Shown: positions 26,945 through 36,572 of the stretch, piece after piece
Layout: each line of letters opens with the position of its first letter
Position numbering within the stretch: the stretch's first letter is position 1
From: Planctomycetota bacterium
GTDB lineage: Bacteria; Planctomycetota; Phycisphaerae; Phycisphaerales; UBA1924
NCBI GenBank assembly: GCA_018242625.1
Contig: JAFEBO010000003.1
Coordinates: forward strand, 248,001 to 312,000
Direction: 5' to 3'
DNA length: 64,000 bases
Notes under the pieces: model-generated
Told to the model about the DNA's origin: nothing
Databases searched by the model: none
The model's input: only the letters and a program-made list of their open reading frames with translations
Made by a program: the position numbers and the translations under genes

Positions 26945-28654
26945 ATGGTCGAGTTTCTCCACGCCGCCGGCGGCATAGCACTTCTGTTGTTTGCGATGAG
27001 GTTCCTCCGCAAGGGGCTGGACCGGCTGGTCGGAGAACGGCTCGACGTCTGGGTGGGACGGGTCACCGGCAGCGCCCCTCGCGCCGCACTTGCGGGGGCG
27101 GCAATCGGGGCCGTGGTGCCCAGCAGCACTTCTGTCAGCCTGCTCTCGATCACACTTGTCCGCGAAGGTGAACTCGCCCTTGAACGCGCCCTGGCGCTGA
27201 CGCTGGGAGCTTTCGTTGGGATCACCATCACCGTTCATCTGGTCGCCTTCAACATCTTCCAGCAGGCTCCGATCCTGGCGCTTGTCGGAGTCATGCTCTT
27301 TCAGGGGAGCGGCCGCGAAAAGGTCCGGGCCGTCGGCCAGATCGTGCTTTCGGTGGCGTTCCTCTTTATGGGAGTCGCGGTCATTTCCGACGCGACCAAG
27401 CTGCTCGCCTCCGCCAAAGAAGTTCCGCAGTTGCTGGAGATGGCCGCCGACCATCCGACTGTTCTCGTCCTCCTGGGCGCGGCCCTGACGGTCGCGGCAC
27501 AGTCCAGCACCGCGACCATCGCCGTGATCGTCGCGCTTGGCCTGACGGACCAGCGCCTCATGAGCGACGGCGTCGCGTTGCCATTTGTCGTCGGCGCCAA
27601 CCTTGGCATCTGCGTCACCCTGCTGCTCGCCGGCTGGAAGCAGATGGACTCGCGTCGGCTGGGGATCGGCGTGACGCTCGTACGTACCTCCGTCGCGATC
27701 GCGATCATCCTGGCGCTGCCGATTCCGGTGCTCTGGATGGAGAAGATCCCGGCAAGCCTTCCCGAACGCATCGCCATAGCGCACACCGCATTCAATTTCG
27801 TAGCGATGCTGCTGGCCCTGCCGCTCCTTGTGCCGGTGACGAAACTGGCGGCACTGCTGACGGGGGCCGATGGCCTGCGTCTCGGGTCTGCCGCGCTTCG
27901 TTCCAGCCGCTGGCCTCACGAGCCGGCGGTCGCACTTTCCCAGAGCAAGCGAGAGATCGGGCTGGTCACGCGTGAAATCGTGGACATGCTCGAAGAGGCG
28001 TGGGAAGCGCTCAAGTCCGGCGACGAGCAGATCTTCAAGCAGATCCGCGGCCGGGACGATCAGGTCGACCGCCTCGACCGGCAGATCAAGGTCTATCTCA
28101 CAGCCACCATGGGCGACGCCCTGCCCGAAGACCTGGACAGGGAACGCGACCGGCAGCTGCGCTTTCTGACCGACCTCGAAACCATCGGCGATGTCATCGA
28201 TCGCAATCTCGTGTCGGCGGCGATGAAGAAATCAAAGAAGGGTGTCCGGTTCAGCGAAGAAGGCTGGGAGGAGCTCAAGAGCTATTTCCGCGGCACCACC
28301 GCAACCCTTGAGCTCGCCAGCGCCGTCTTCGTGACCGATTCGGCGGACATGGCCCGCAAGCTCCTCGAACACAAGACGCGGATGCGTGATGAAGAAATCG
28401 CGCTCCGCGAAAAGCACTACGACCGCCTGCAGAAGGGCGGACAAAGCACGCTCGAGACCACCGACCTTCACCTGGAAATCCTCAGCCAGCTCAAGCACAT
28501 CAATCATGTCGTGTGCGGCGTGGCATACGGCGTCCTGCGAAATGCCAGCGATGCGGCCGCCAACGCGGCGCTGCTCAGCGGCGAATCGCAATTGGCGCCC
28601 GGGCTGACCGGCTCGGCGTTTCCTCGCGAAGGCGCCCTGCACGGCGCGATCTGA
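26945..28654 (+). CDS. Na+/phosphate cotransporter (NptA-like) with PhoU domain
   Basis: A 569-residue fusion. The N-terminal half is a Na/Pi cotransporter with two inverted repeats, each marked by a QSS-like motif (VVPSSTSVSLLSITL and AAQSSTATIAVIVAL). The C-terminal 230 residues are a PhoU-like helical bundle (SQSKREIGLVTREIVDMLEEAWEAL, later DLHLEILSQLKHINHV). Proteins of this layout move phosphate with sodium across the inner membrane, with PhoU as a likely regulator. The start is the ATG at 26945, with purine-rich sequence upstream. The gene ends 5 bases from the stop of the convergent thioredoxin-like gene. Confidence 0.85.
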   Translation: MVEFLHAAGGIALLLFAMRFLRKGLDRLVGERLDVWVGRVTGSAPRAALAGAAIGAVVPSSTSVSLLSITLVREGELALERALALTLGAFVGITITVHLVAFNIFQQAPILALVGVMLFQGSGREKVRAVGQIVLSVAFLFMGVAVISDATKLLASAKEVPQLLEMAADHPTVLVLLGAALTVAAQSSTATIAVIVALGLTDQRLMSDGVALPFVVGANLGICVTLLLAGWKQMDSRRLGIGVTLVRTSVAIAIILALPIPVLWMEKIPASLPERIAIAHTAFNFVAMLLALPLLVPVTKLAALLTGADGLRLGSAALRSSRWPHEPAVALSQSKREIGLVTREIVDMLEEAWEALKSGDEQIFKQIRGRDDQVDRLDRQIKVYLTATMGDALPEDLDRERDRQLRFLTDLETIGDVIDRNLVSAAMKKSKKGVRFSEEGWEELKSYFRGTTATLELASAVFVTDSADMARKLLEHKTRMRDEEIALREKHYDRLQKGGQSTLETTDLHLEILSQLKHINHVVCGVAYGVLRNASDAAANAALLSGESQLAPGLTGSAFPREGALHGAI

Positions 28655-28659
28655 ACATT

Positions 28660-29295
28660 TCAGCGGGCCGCGGCGGTCAGGATCGCGCCGCGCATCTCCT
28701 CCGCCTGCGCCGGCGACATCTCGCCGATCCACATGTTCTCGACCTTGCCCTGGGGAGAAATAAGCACGGCGCTCGGCGTTGCATTCACTCGGGCGAGCCA
28801 GGTCCGGCTTCCCTCCTTCACTCTGTAGGTGGGAATCTCCGGATCGATCGGCGCCAGCTCACCCTGTTCAAGGGCGTCGGCGACGATCCCCGCGATTCGG
28901 ACACCGGGGCCCTTGGCACCCGAAAGCGTGTCGCGGCAGTCGCGGAGCACCCGCGACCAGATCGGCACGGTTCGTTCGCAATAGCCGCACTCTCTGGCAA
29001 CAAAGAGAACCAGCGTCGCGGGCCGGCCGGGGGCGAAGACGAGGGGCTCGCTCCTGCCATCGGACCCCAAGAGTTCGAGCGGCTCGACCACTTCACCGAT
29101 GGCCAGCGAAGATGTGGCGGTCGACGCCTCGACCCGCTTCTTTTCCTCGAGCTGCGCCCGCAGGGAGCGGTTCTGACGTACCAGCAGGACAACCAGGACG
29201 CAAAGCACAACAACAGAGAGACAGAGAAACCAGAAGAACGCCCGCGAGTCTGGGGCACCGCTGGCCGCCGGTTCTTTGGGGGTTCGATCGGTCAC
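28660..29295 (-). CDS. Membrane-anchored thioredoxin-like (TlpA/ResA-type) protein
   Basis: A 211-residue protein. A transmembrane helix (about residues 18-39) is followed by a short coiled segment and a thioredoxin-fold domain. The active site is CGYC in LVLFVARECGYCERTVP, and the cis-Pro loop is in ATPSAVLISPQGKV. It is likely anchored with the thioredoxin domain outside the inner membrane, reducing or isomerising disulfides or acting in cytochrome c maturation. GTG 29295 is chosen because the open frame upstream has no signal-like sequence; the ribosome site is weak. It converges on the Na/Pi gene. Confidence 0.75.
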   Translation of the reverse strand: MTDRTPKEPAASGAPDSRAFFWFLCLSVVVLCVLVVLLVRQNRSLRAQLEEKKRVEASTATSSLAIGEVVEPLELLGSDGRSEPLVFAPGRPATLVLFVARECGYCERTVPIWSRVLRDCRDTLSGAKGPGVRIAGIVADALEQGELAPIDPEIPTYRVKEGSRTWLARVNATPSAVLISPQGKVENMWIGEMSPAQAEEMRGAILTAAAR

Positions 29296-29529
29296 GACCC
29301 AGATGCTATCAGGGACAGTTCGCCAGCCCTTTTCCACAAGGTTGTGGGAACGGACTTTCGTTCTTTCAAATCGTCTCAACGCAGTTGCCGCTGGCTGCAC
29401 GAGTTGCGCACGCGGCGTTGCAATCGCTCGGGACGAGCCTTGCGGCCCCAATACGGCGCGGTAGGCTGATACTGCATCGCGATCGCTCCCGCGTGGGGAG
29501 TCGAACGTGTTTGCACGAGGAGCGTCAAA

Positions 29530-29766
29530 GTGAAAGCGAACATGAAGAAACTGACCATGCTGGCGTTGGGCGCGGCTGTCTGTGCTGTCGCGGGCGTTGC
29601 TTCGATGACGATCGCCGCCGGCCCGATCGGTGGCGGCTGCAACAAGGGCACCTACTGCCTCGACGTGTACAAACCCGTGCTTTGTCCCAACGGGCAGGTC
29701 TACAGCAACGACTGTTACGCCGCCAAGGCCTGCCAGAAGAACTGCGTGCCGTACGGCGCGATGTGA
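29530..29766 (+). CDS. Small secreted Kazal-like protein
   Basis: A 78-residue protein with a signal peptide (about 1-29, ending SMTIAA). The mature part carries six Cys in 40 residues, including VLCPNGQVYSNDCYAAKACQ, which matches the core C-x-x-x-G-x-x-Y-x-N-x-C of Kazal inhibitors. Kazal domains inhibit serine proteases such as subtilisins; a secreted subtilase is encoded at 3450-5360. GAGGAG lies 7 bases before GTG 29530; an ATG at 29542 is a less well spaced alternative. A strong terminator follows, so it is probably monocistronic. Confidence 0.7.
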   Translation: MKANMKKLTMLALGAAVCAVAGVASMTIAAGPIGGGCNKGTYCLDVYKPVLCPNGQVYSNDCYAAKACQKNCVPYGAM

Positions 29767-29793
29767 TTTTTATCTTTGATCCATTGAACCTTC

Positions 29794-29826
29794 GGGCCCC
29801 GCTCCGCACGAGCGGGGCCTTTTTAT
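29794..29826 (+). terminator. Rho-independent terminator after Kazal-like gene
   Basis: GGCCCCGCT (29795-29803) and AGCGGGGCC (29811-29819) form a 9-bp stem with a 7-base loop, followed by TTTTTA. Confidence 0.9.
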
Positions 29827-29864
29827 TGGGTGATCTTGCCGGTGGCCACCGGTAAACTCTTCGG

Positions 29865-30206
29865 ATGCGATCATGGCTCCTTGCAGGCATCGTGCTCCTG
29901 CAGATCTTCGCGCGCTCACCCGCCGGTGGACACTCGATACTCGCAAACGAACCAAACTCGCCGATGGCGGCACCCTCTACGCCGCAGACGCGGAGCTGGA
30001 ATGACATGGTCGAGGTCGATGGCAAGCGGCAACCCAGGTGGCTGGTCTGGCTGAAGGTGATCGGATTCTCGTGCGCCATTCCCCTGGTTGCACTCTTCAT
30101 TCTCTTTGCTTATTGGAGGCTCCACCTGCGCACAACGAGCCCCATCTCAAAGATGAGTTCGGAAGAGATGTGGAGTCGCGCCCGAGATCACGAAGACCGA
30201 ATTTGA
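29865..30206 (+). CDS. Hypothetical small membrane protein
   Basis: A 113-residue product with a possible signal (about 1-22) and one clear transmembrane helix (WLVWLKVIGFSCAIPLVALF, about residues 59-82), then a short polar tail. No family was recognised. The ATG at 29865 has no obvious ribosome site; an internal ATG at 30005 (MVEVDGKRQPRWLVW) would give a 66-residue tail-anchored form. Two other overlapping frames are open here but lack hydrophobic order, so this frame is preferred with modest confidence. Confidence 0.4.
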   Translation: MRSWLLAGIVLLQIFARSPAGGHSILANEPNSPMAAPSTPQTRSWNDMVEVDGKRQPRWLVWLKVIGFSCAIPLVALFILFAYWRLHLRTTSPISKMSSEEMWSRARDHEDRI

Positions 30207-30269
30207 AGGTGACGGCCGCGGCAAAGGCATGCGTGACAACTTCCGTTCCTTGCTGCCGCGACCATTGCC

Positions 30270-30473
30270 TCAGAACTCAGGCGGCTCCGTCGCCAGCGGA
30301 AACAGGATGACGTCCCGCACGTTCTGTATGCAAGTCAGAAACGTCACCGCCTGCTCAACAGACTGCCCGAAGGCCGCGTGCGATACGAACGAGCTGTGAA
30401 TGGAGTACGACCGCGGACTGAGTCGCAGGATCATCTGGGTGCGCGGACACGCTGTGAGCTTGACTCGGGCCAA
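30270..30473 (-). pseudogene. Remnant of an asnS-like gene 3' end
   Basis: The last 36 codons, beginning HAAFGQSVEQAV and ending in FLTCIQNVRDVILFP plus nine residues, align without gaps to the C-terminus of AsnS encoded about 1 kb away ([12 protein letters not shown]..., [15 protein letters not shown]...). About 19 of 36 positions are identical, and 14 bases at 30313-30326 match asnS exactly. The motif 3 arginine (GLGFER in AsnS) is replaced by SVEQ, and everything upstream of motif 3 is missing, so no active synthetase can be made. No ribosome site precedes the open frame. It reads as a decayed partial duplicate of asnS or of a related synthetase gene. Confidence 0.65.
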
Positions 30474-30559
30474 CTCGCTCCTTCCATGACATGAACGCTC
30501 TCGGGAATCGCATCGAGATGCGGGCGCGCGGAGCGTCGATCTCTATCGAGGAGCACGCC

Positions 30560-31198
30560 ATGACTTCCAGCAGATCCATCATGTTCGTGACGGTCATCGG
30601 TGCGATTTCGTTCGCGGGTTCCGCATTGGCAATGCCGACTCTGGGCTCTCTCCGCATAAACAGCGGCAGCGGACAGACATCCGCTTCCAATCACTGGTAC
30701 AACCAGTATCCGGTTGAGCCGCCCGACTACTGGGATACCAGATCTATGCCCTGGGCTCCGGGCTTCGCAGGCGCCAACTGCACGAACGGGCCCGCCTGGG
30801 CTGATCTCTCGGTTTCATTCTGGGATCTCACCTGGGATGCCTTCGGGGGCTGGACGAAGTTCGGCGACCCGGGCACGATCACGGGCTCTGCGAGCGTGGA
30901 AGTGCCGAACCAGAGCGGGGCCCGTTCTTGGGCGGACATTTCGTTCACAAATGTGTCAGCCTTCCTCTTTTCTGCACGCGTGACCGGACATGCGAGCATC
31001 TCTCTCCGCGGCGACGCCTCGTTCGACATCGTGAACGGACAGTCCCTTGACGTGTGGCTGTCGCCCGGCAACTACTCGATCTCGCTCGACGCCGGCGCGG
31101 GCGGATCGTTCTTCGCGGCCATTCCGGCGCCGGGCGCACTGACACTGGCGGCAGCGGGCGCACTTTGCGGCAGTCGCCGCCGGAGAATGGTCAACTAG
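30560..31198 (+). CDS. Secreted protein with PEP-CTERM-like sorting tail
   Basis: A 212-residue exported protein with a signal peptide (about 1-24, ending GSALA). The mature part is Trp/Ser/Gly-rich and probably all-beta. The C-terminus is a sorting signal: IPAPGALTLAAAGALCG, a hydrophobic stretch, then SRRRR, matching the PEP-CTERM variant (P-A-P-G) found in planctomycetes. Such proteins are recognised by exosortase and anchored or released at the surface. No exosortase is in the window. GAGGAGC before the ATG at 30560 fixes the start; the in-frame ATG at 30491 has no ribosome site. Confidence 0.75.
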   Translation: MTSSRSIMFVTVIGAISFAGSALAMPTLGSLRINSGSGQTSASNHWYNQYPVEPPDYWDTRSMPWAPGFAGANCTNGPAWADLSVSFWDLTWDAFGGWTKFGDPGTITGSASVEVPNQSGARSWADISFTNVSAFLFSARVTGHASISLRGDASFDIVNGQSLDVWLSPGNYSISLDAGAGGSFFAAIPAPGALTLAAAGALCGSRRRRMVN

Positions 31199-31226
31199 AT
31201 TGTGGAACAGATTCGAACTGATGCAG

Positions 31227-31256
31227 CGGCGACGGCCTGCTCGGAGGCCGTCGCCG
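31227..31256. terminator. Hairpin between convergent genes, possible terminator
   Basis: CGGCGACGGCCT and AGGCCGTCGCCG form a perfect 12-bp stem with a 6-base loop. No T run follows on either strand, so it may stall polymerase or protect 3' ends rather than act as a classical terminator. Confidence 0.5.
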
Positions 31257-31305
31257 TGCAAATGGACTTGCAGCCCCGCGTGCGGCTTGAAGTCCGCCGA
31301 CGGCC

Positions 31306-32778
<1,473 letters not shown>

Positions 32779-32832
32779 CGCCAAGCCTCCTGAAATGCAG
32801 GGGCGATGGTAGGAAAGCCGTCGTTTCAGGCG

Positions 32833-34731
32833 TCAGGGCTTCGAAGTGATCAGCACCAGGCGATAAAACTCGCCGTCGTGCACGATTTCGCCGTCGCGCG
32901 CAAGACGGGAGATGTCCTCCCCGCCGCCCGGCGGCCCGCCGCGATCCATGCCGCCCTTCTTTTCGCTCAGCACATACACACGGTCGTACTTGGCGAGCTG
33001 CTCCTGTGTGGCGTGCTCCTCCCGCACCGGCACCTTGAGGAAGTAACCGGCCCACCACTGCAGCCCGTGGCGCGCGATCACGATCGCCGTGCCGTCCATC
33101 GGCACCTTCCCGCGCAGCGATCGGAATTCCGTCACCGCCTCATCCGCAACGACCGCCCCCCCACCCCCACCGCCACCCCCTCCGGGCCCACCCGGACCTC
33201 CTTGGCCGCCGGGACCTCCGCGACCATCGGGGCCGGGTCGGTCTGCTAATTCACTGTTCGGGCGGTTGCCCGGACCGCGGTCTTCGCGATCGGGCATGAA
33301 CCGGCCGCGATCGGGGCCGAAGTTGCCGGGTTGCTGGAACGCCCGATCGTCCATCCGGGGCGGGCCGCCCGTGGCCCGGAGCACCTGCGGCACGGCGGCG
33401 AATGCAAGCCCACAGCTCACGACCGCTCCCACCGCAAGCCCGCTCCAGCGCACGACCGCGCGTGCGGCGAGCGACCAGTCGAGCAAAACAAAGGACGCGA
33501 CGATCGCCAGCGGAATCGGCGTCATCAGCCCGAGCCGCTCGGCGTACTGCCCCTGGATGAGCGGGCAGGTGATGAAGATCGCAGCGATCCCGGCGCCCGA
33601 GACAATGGCTTGTGTCGCCGGCACCAGCAGGCGGGCCCGCCAGCTCGCCCAGCCGCCGAGCAGGATCAGTGCTGCCCACGCCGCGATGCGCATCGGCATG
33701 GCTCCGGCGGGAAATCCGCCGGGTGGTCCCTGCGGGCGCGAGCGCTCGTTCATGCGTCCGGCCTCTCGTTCGCCCGGTCTTCCCTCGGGGCCCATGGGGC
33801 GATCGAACTGCGGACCGCGGTCGTTCTCGCGGAAGGTCGGACGATCGGCCCCTCCCATACTCGGAGCTCCCTGCGGGCGATCGCCGACGGTGAACATTTT
33901 CTGCACGCCCTGCACCAGGCCCAGGGCCTTGGAAGGCGCGACCGCGTACATCAGGACCCAAAGCGCGCCCGCGGCGAGCACGCCGCCAGCGCCGAGCGCG
34001 ATGATCGACCGGGCGCGAAGTTTCCACCTGCGCACGACATAGACCGCAAATGCAGCGCCGACGAGCACCAGCGTGACGCCGAACGCGCCGATGTGCGTGA
34101 TCGAAGCAAGCGCGAGAAAAAGGGCGAGCGCCGCCCACCGGAGCAATCCACCCTTGGACATCGCACGTGCTGCCGCCCAGGCGCTGCCGGCCATCCACAC
34201 AAAGCCCAGCGAGTTTTTCTGGAAATCGCCCGTCATTCGGAGAATCGGCGGGCTGAGCACGGCGGTTGTGCATGCGACCATCGCCGCGGCAACCAGCGCG
34301 AGCGAAAGCCGGGTGGGCGCGGGCGTGGCGACGCCGCGCGACCGCATACCAGCCAGCATCGATTCGGCGAAGGCGTAGACGATGAGCACGAGCAGGATCG
34401 CGGTAAACGGCTGCGCCACTCCGTCGACAATGCGGGAGGACAGCAGCACGGCATCGTCGGTATTCATGCCGCGGGAGGCCATGAGCACCCTGGCGAGCGC
34501 CGCATCCAGCCAGAAAATGAGCGGCACTTCCACGTAGGGCAACTTCCCGTTTTCAAGAATCCCGCGTGCCTGCATCGGGTAGTACGCCGCATCGATCCCC
34601 GGGGGCAGGATCTTCGAAAACAGGATCGATAGCCGCGCCGCGATCGCGCCGAGCACCAGCGCGAGCGCGACAATCCACGCCCACACCCGGACGCCGGTCG
34701 CCTGCTGCTCCACGCTTGCCGGATGTTCCAT
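32833..34731 (-). CDS. Polytopic membrane protein, GT39-like N-terminus
   Basis: A 632-residue protein with about 10-12 transmembrane helices. The first external loop (PPGIDAAYYPMQARGILENGKLPYVEVPLIFWLDA) recalls the acidic loop of GT39/PMT-type glycosyltransferases, which use lipid-linked sugars. Two unusual low-complexity loops interrupt the membrane part: an Arg/Pro/Asp/Gly-rich one near residues 290-340 and a longer one near 455-535 ending in a run of Gly. The C-terminal domain is soluble. The enzyme activity is not proven. The gene lies between asnS and the ribosomal operon. Confidence 0.55.
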   Translation of the reverse strand: MEHPASVEQQATGVRVWAWIVALALVLGAIAARLSILFSKILPPGIDAAYYPMQARGILENGKLPYVEVPLIFWLDAALARVLMASRGMNTDDAVLLSSRIVDGVAQPFTAILLVLIVYAFAESMLAGMRSRGVATPAPTRLSLALVAAAMVACTTAVLSPPILRMTGDFQKNSLGFVWMAGSAWAAARAMSKGGLLRWAALALFLALASITHIGAFGVTLVLVGAAFAVYVVRRWKLRARSIIALGAGGVLAAGALWVLMYAVAPSKALGLVQGVQKMFTVGDRPQGAPSMGGADRPTFRENDRGPQFDRPMGPEGRPGEREAGRMNERSRPQGPPGGFPAGAMPMRIAAWAALILLGGWASWRARLLVPATQAIVSGAGIAAIFITCPLIQGQYAERLGLMTPIPLAIVASFVLLDWSLAARAVVRWSGLAVGAVVSCGLAFAAVPQVLRATGGPPRMDDRAFQQPGNFGPDRGRFMPDREDRGPGNRPNSELADRPGPDGRGGPGGQGGPGGPGGGGGGGGGAVVADEAVTEFRSLRGKVPMDGTAIVIARHGLQWWAGYFLKVPVREEHATQEQLAKYDRVYVLSEKKGGMDRGGPPGGGEDISRLARDGEIVHDGEFYRLVLITSKP

Positions 34732-34780
34732 GCGTCCAGCCTAACGGCGGCAACGCATTCATGATGCAGATGCGCGGGGC

Positions 34781-34813
34781 AAAAAGAAAACCGCGGGGCT
34801 CGATGCCCCGCGG
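34781..34813 (-). terminator. Terminator of the rplK-rplA-rplJ operon
   Basis: On the minus strand, CCGCGGGGC and GCCCCGCGG form a 9-bp stem with a 5-base loop, followed by TTTTCTTTTT. It begins about 40 bases after the rplJ stop and closes the operon there. Confidence 0.9.
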
Positions 34814-34853
34814 GATGGTCTTCTTCGGGCCGCTGTTGCCCGGGCTTCTCTTC

Positions 34854-35399
34854 TTATCCAGCCTTCGCGATGGCCTCGCCCTTTTCGAGCTTGGCTTCGA
34901 TCGCCTTGACCAGGCCGGCGACGTTGCGGCCGGGGCCGAGGATCTGGCCGACGACCTTCTTCGCAGGGCTGATGACCAGCGCGACGATCTGGCCGATGGC
35001 CTCGTCCTTGGTCGGGAACTTCGAGAGTTCCGTGACGCCCGCCTTGCCCTTGAAGATCGTGCCGTCCAGCATGGCGGCGCGGAGCTCAACCTTGGGCATG
35101 CCCTTGGTGAGTTCAACGACCTCGCGGGTCAGCTCGATGATCGAGGCTCCGCCATAGGCAAGAGCGGTCGATTCCGAGAAGAACTCGGCGAGCGGCTTGA
35201 GCTTGCCGCCTTCGAAAGTCTTCTTCGCCAGCGAATTGCGGACGACGGTGACCTTCATCTGCTTCTTGGCAAGCCCGGCGCGGAGCTTGGTGGTGTCCTT
35301 GGCGTTGAGGCCGCGGACGCCGATCACCAGTGCCTCCTGCACCTCTCCCATGCGGGTCGTGTAGTCCCGCATGATCATTTGTTTCACTGTCTTCGACAT
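34854..35399 (-). CDS. rplJ: Ribosomal protein L10 (uL10)
   Basis: A 181-residue L10, the base of the ribosomal stalk that binds L7/L12 dimers through its C-terminal helix. Seen are the N-terminal globular domain (ALVIGVRGLNAKDTTKLRAGLAKKQMKVTVVRNSLAKK) and the C-terminal helix (GLVKAIEAKLEKGEAIAKAG). It follows rplA by 25 bases. Unlike the usual order, rplL does not follow: a terminator lies 40 bases downstream and the next gene is unrelated. Confidence 0.95.
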   Translation of the reverse strand: MSKTVKQMIMRDYTTRMGEVQEALVIGVRGLNAKDTTKLRAGLAKKQMKVTVVRNSLAKKTFEGGKLKPLAEFFSESTALAYGGASIIELTREVVELTKGMPKVELRAAMLDGTIFKGKAGVTELSKFPTKDEAIGQIVALVISPAKKVVGQILGPGRNVAGLVKAIEAKLEKGEAIAKAG

Positions 35400-35424
35400 G
35401 GTTCAGTTCCTGTGGTGTGGAGGC

Positions 35425-36126
35425 TTATTCCTCAGCGACGGCCGCGGTAACGTACTTGACCTGCACGCCCGGGGTCATGGTGCCGCTGACGGTGATTTTC
35501 TTGATATAAACGCCCTTGGCGGTGGCCGGGCGAACCTTTTCGATGGCGCCGATGAAGTGCGTCAGGTTCTCCACGAGGTCGGAGTCCTTGAAGCTCATCT
35601 TGCCGATCACGGCGTGGACGTTGCCGCCCTTGTCCGCGCGATACTCGACCTTGCCGGCCGAATATTCCTTGACGGCCTCGGGGACGTTGGTCGTCACGGT
35701 GCCGGCCTTGGGGCTGGGCATCAGGCCCTTGGGTCCCAGCACCTTACCGAGCTTGGAGACGACGCGCATCATGTCGGGCGACGCGATGGCGACATCGAAA
35801 TCCATCCAGCCCTTTTCGATCTCGGCGACGAGGTCGTCGGCGCCGGCCTTGACCGCGCCGTTCGCCAGGGCCTTGGGGGCCACATCGCTCTGGCAGAACG
35901 CGATGACGCGCTTGGTCTTGCCGATGCCCTTGGGAAGGCTGAGCGAACCGCGGAGGGCCTGATCGGCCTGGGCGGTATCGATGCCAAGGTGGAAGCAGAC
36001 GTTGACCGTCTGATCGAACTTGGTCGCCTTGAACTTCTTGACGGCCGCGATAGCCGCGGCGGGCTCGACGGCGCCGTCTACGCGGAGCTTGTCGTTGGAT
36101 TTGGTGCGCTTGCTGACGTATTGCAT
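35425..36126 (-). CDS. rplA: Ribosomal protein L1 (uL1)
   Basis: A 233-residue L1, which binds 23S rRNA at the E-site stalk and can repress its own operon. The signature KVLGPKGLMPSPKAGTVT is intact, as is VRPATAKGVYIKKITVSGTMTPGVQV at the C-terminus. It lies 14 bases after rplK and 25 before rplJ, so the three are one transcript. Confidence 0.96.
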   Translation of the reverse strand: MQYVSKRTKSNDKLRVDGAVEPAAAIAAVKKFKATKFDQTVNVCFHLGIDTAQADQALRGSLSLPKGIGKTKRVIAFCQSDVAPKALANGAVKAGADDLVAEIEKGWMDFDVAIASPDMMRVVSKLGKVLGPKGLMPSPKAGTVTTNVPEAVKEYSAGKVEYRADKGGNVHAVIGKMSFKDSDLVENLTHFIGAIEKVRPATAKGVYIKKITVSGTMTPGVQVKYVTAAVAEE

Positions 36127-36140
36127 GTGGTCTTGCTCCT

Positions 36141-36572
36141 TTAGCCTTCGACCACGGTGACGCCCATGGAGCGCGCCGTGCCTTCGATGATCCGCATCGC
36201 CGCCTCAACGCTCGCGGCGTTCAGATCGGCCTGCTTGGTCGCCGCGATCGCCTTGACCTGCGTCTTGGTGATCTTGCCGACCTTGTCCTTGTTGGGAACG
36301 CCCGAGCCCTTCTCGATCTTGGCCGCATCCTTGATCAGGACGCTCGCCGGAGAGCTCTTGACTTCGAGATCGAAGCTCTTGTCGCTGTACACAGTGACGA
36401 CGCAGCCGACAACCTTGCCCTTAAAGCTGGCCGTGGCGGCGTTGAACTTCTGGATGAACTGGCCCGGGTTCACGCCTTTGGAACCGAGCACGGGGCCCAG
36501 CGGTGGCGCAGGAGTGGCCTGCCCGCCCGGGGCCATGATCTTGAAGATCTGAGTGACTTCTTTTTTCGCCAT
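36141..36572 (-). CDS. rplK: Ribosomal protein L11 (uL11)
   Basis: A 143-residue L11, the GTPase-centre protein. Family features: QIFKIMAPGGQATPAPPLGPVLGSKGVNP at the start and GVPNKDKVGKITKTQVKAIA plus MGVTVVEG at the end. The start ATG at 36572 has a GGGAGG ribosome site; longer in-frame extension upstream is not conserved. It heads the rplK-rplA-rplJ operon. SecE and NusG, which often precede it, are not in the 557 bases upstream. Confidence 0.96.
   Translation of the reverse strand: MAKKEVTQIFKIMAPGGQATPAPPLGPVLGSKGVNPGQFIQKFNAATASFKGKVVGCVVTVYSDKSFDLEVKSSPASVLIKDAAKIEKGSGVPNKDKVGKITKTQVKAIAATKQADLNAASVEAAMRIIEGTARSMGVTVVEG

Noticed and set aside
33150..33240. Pro/Gly-coding repeat considered as a CRISPR or microsatellite array
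   Set aside because: No unit repeats with spacers; it encodes an in-frame low-complexity loop of the membrane protein.
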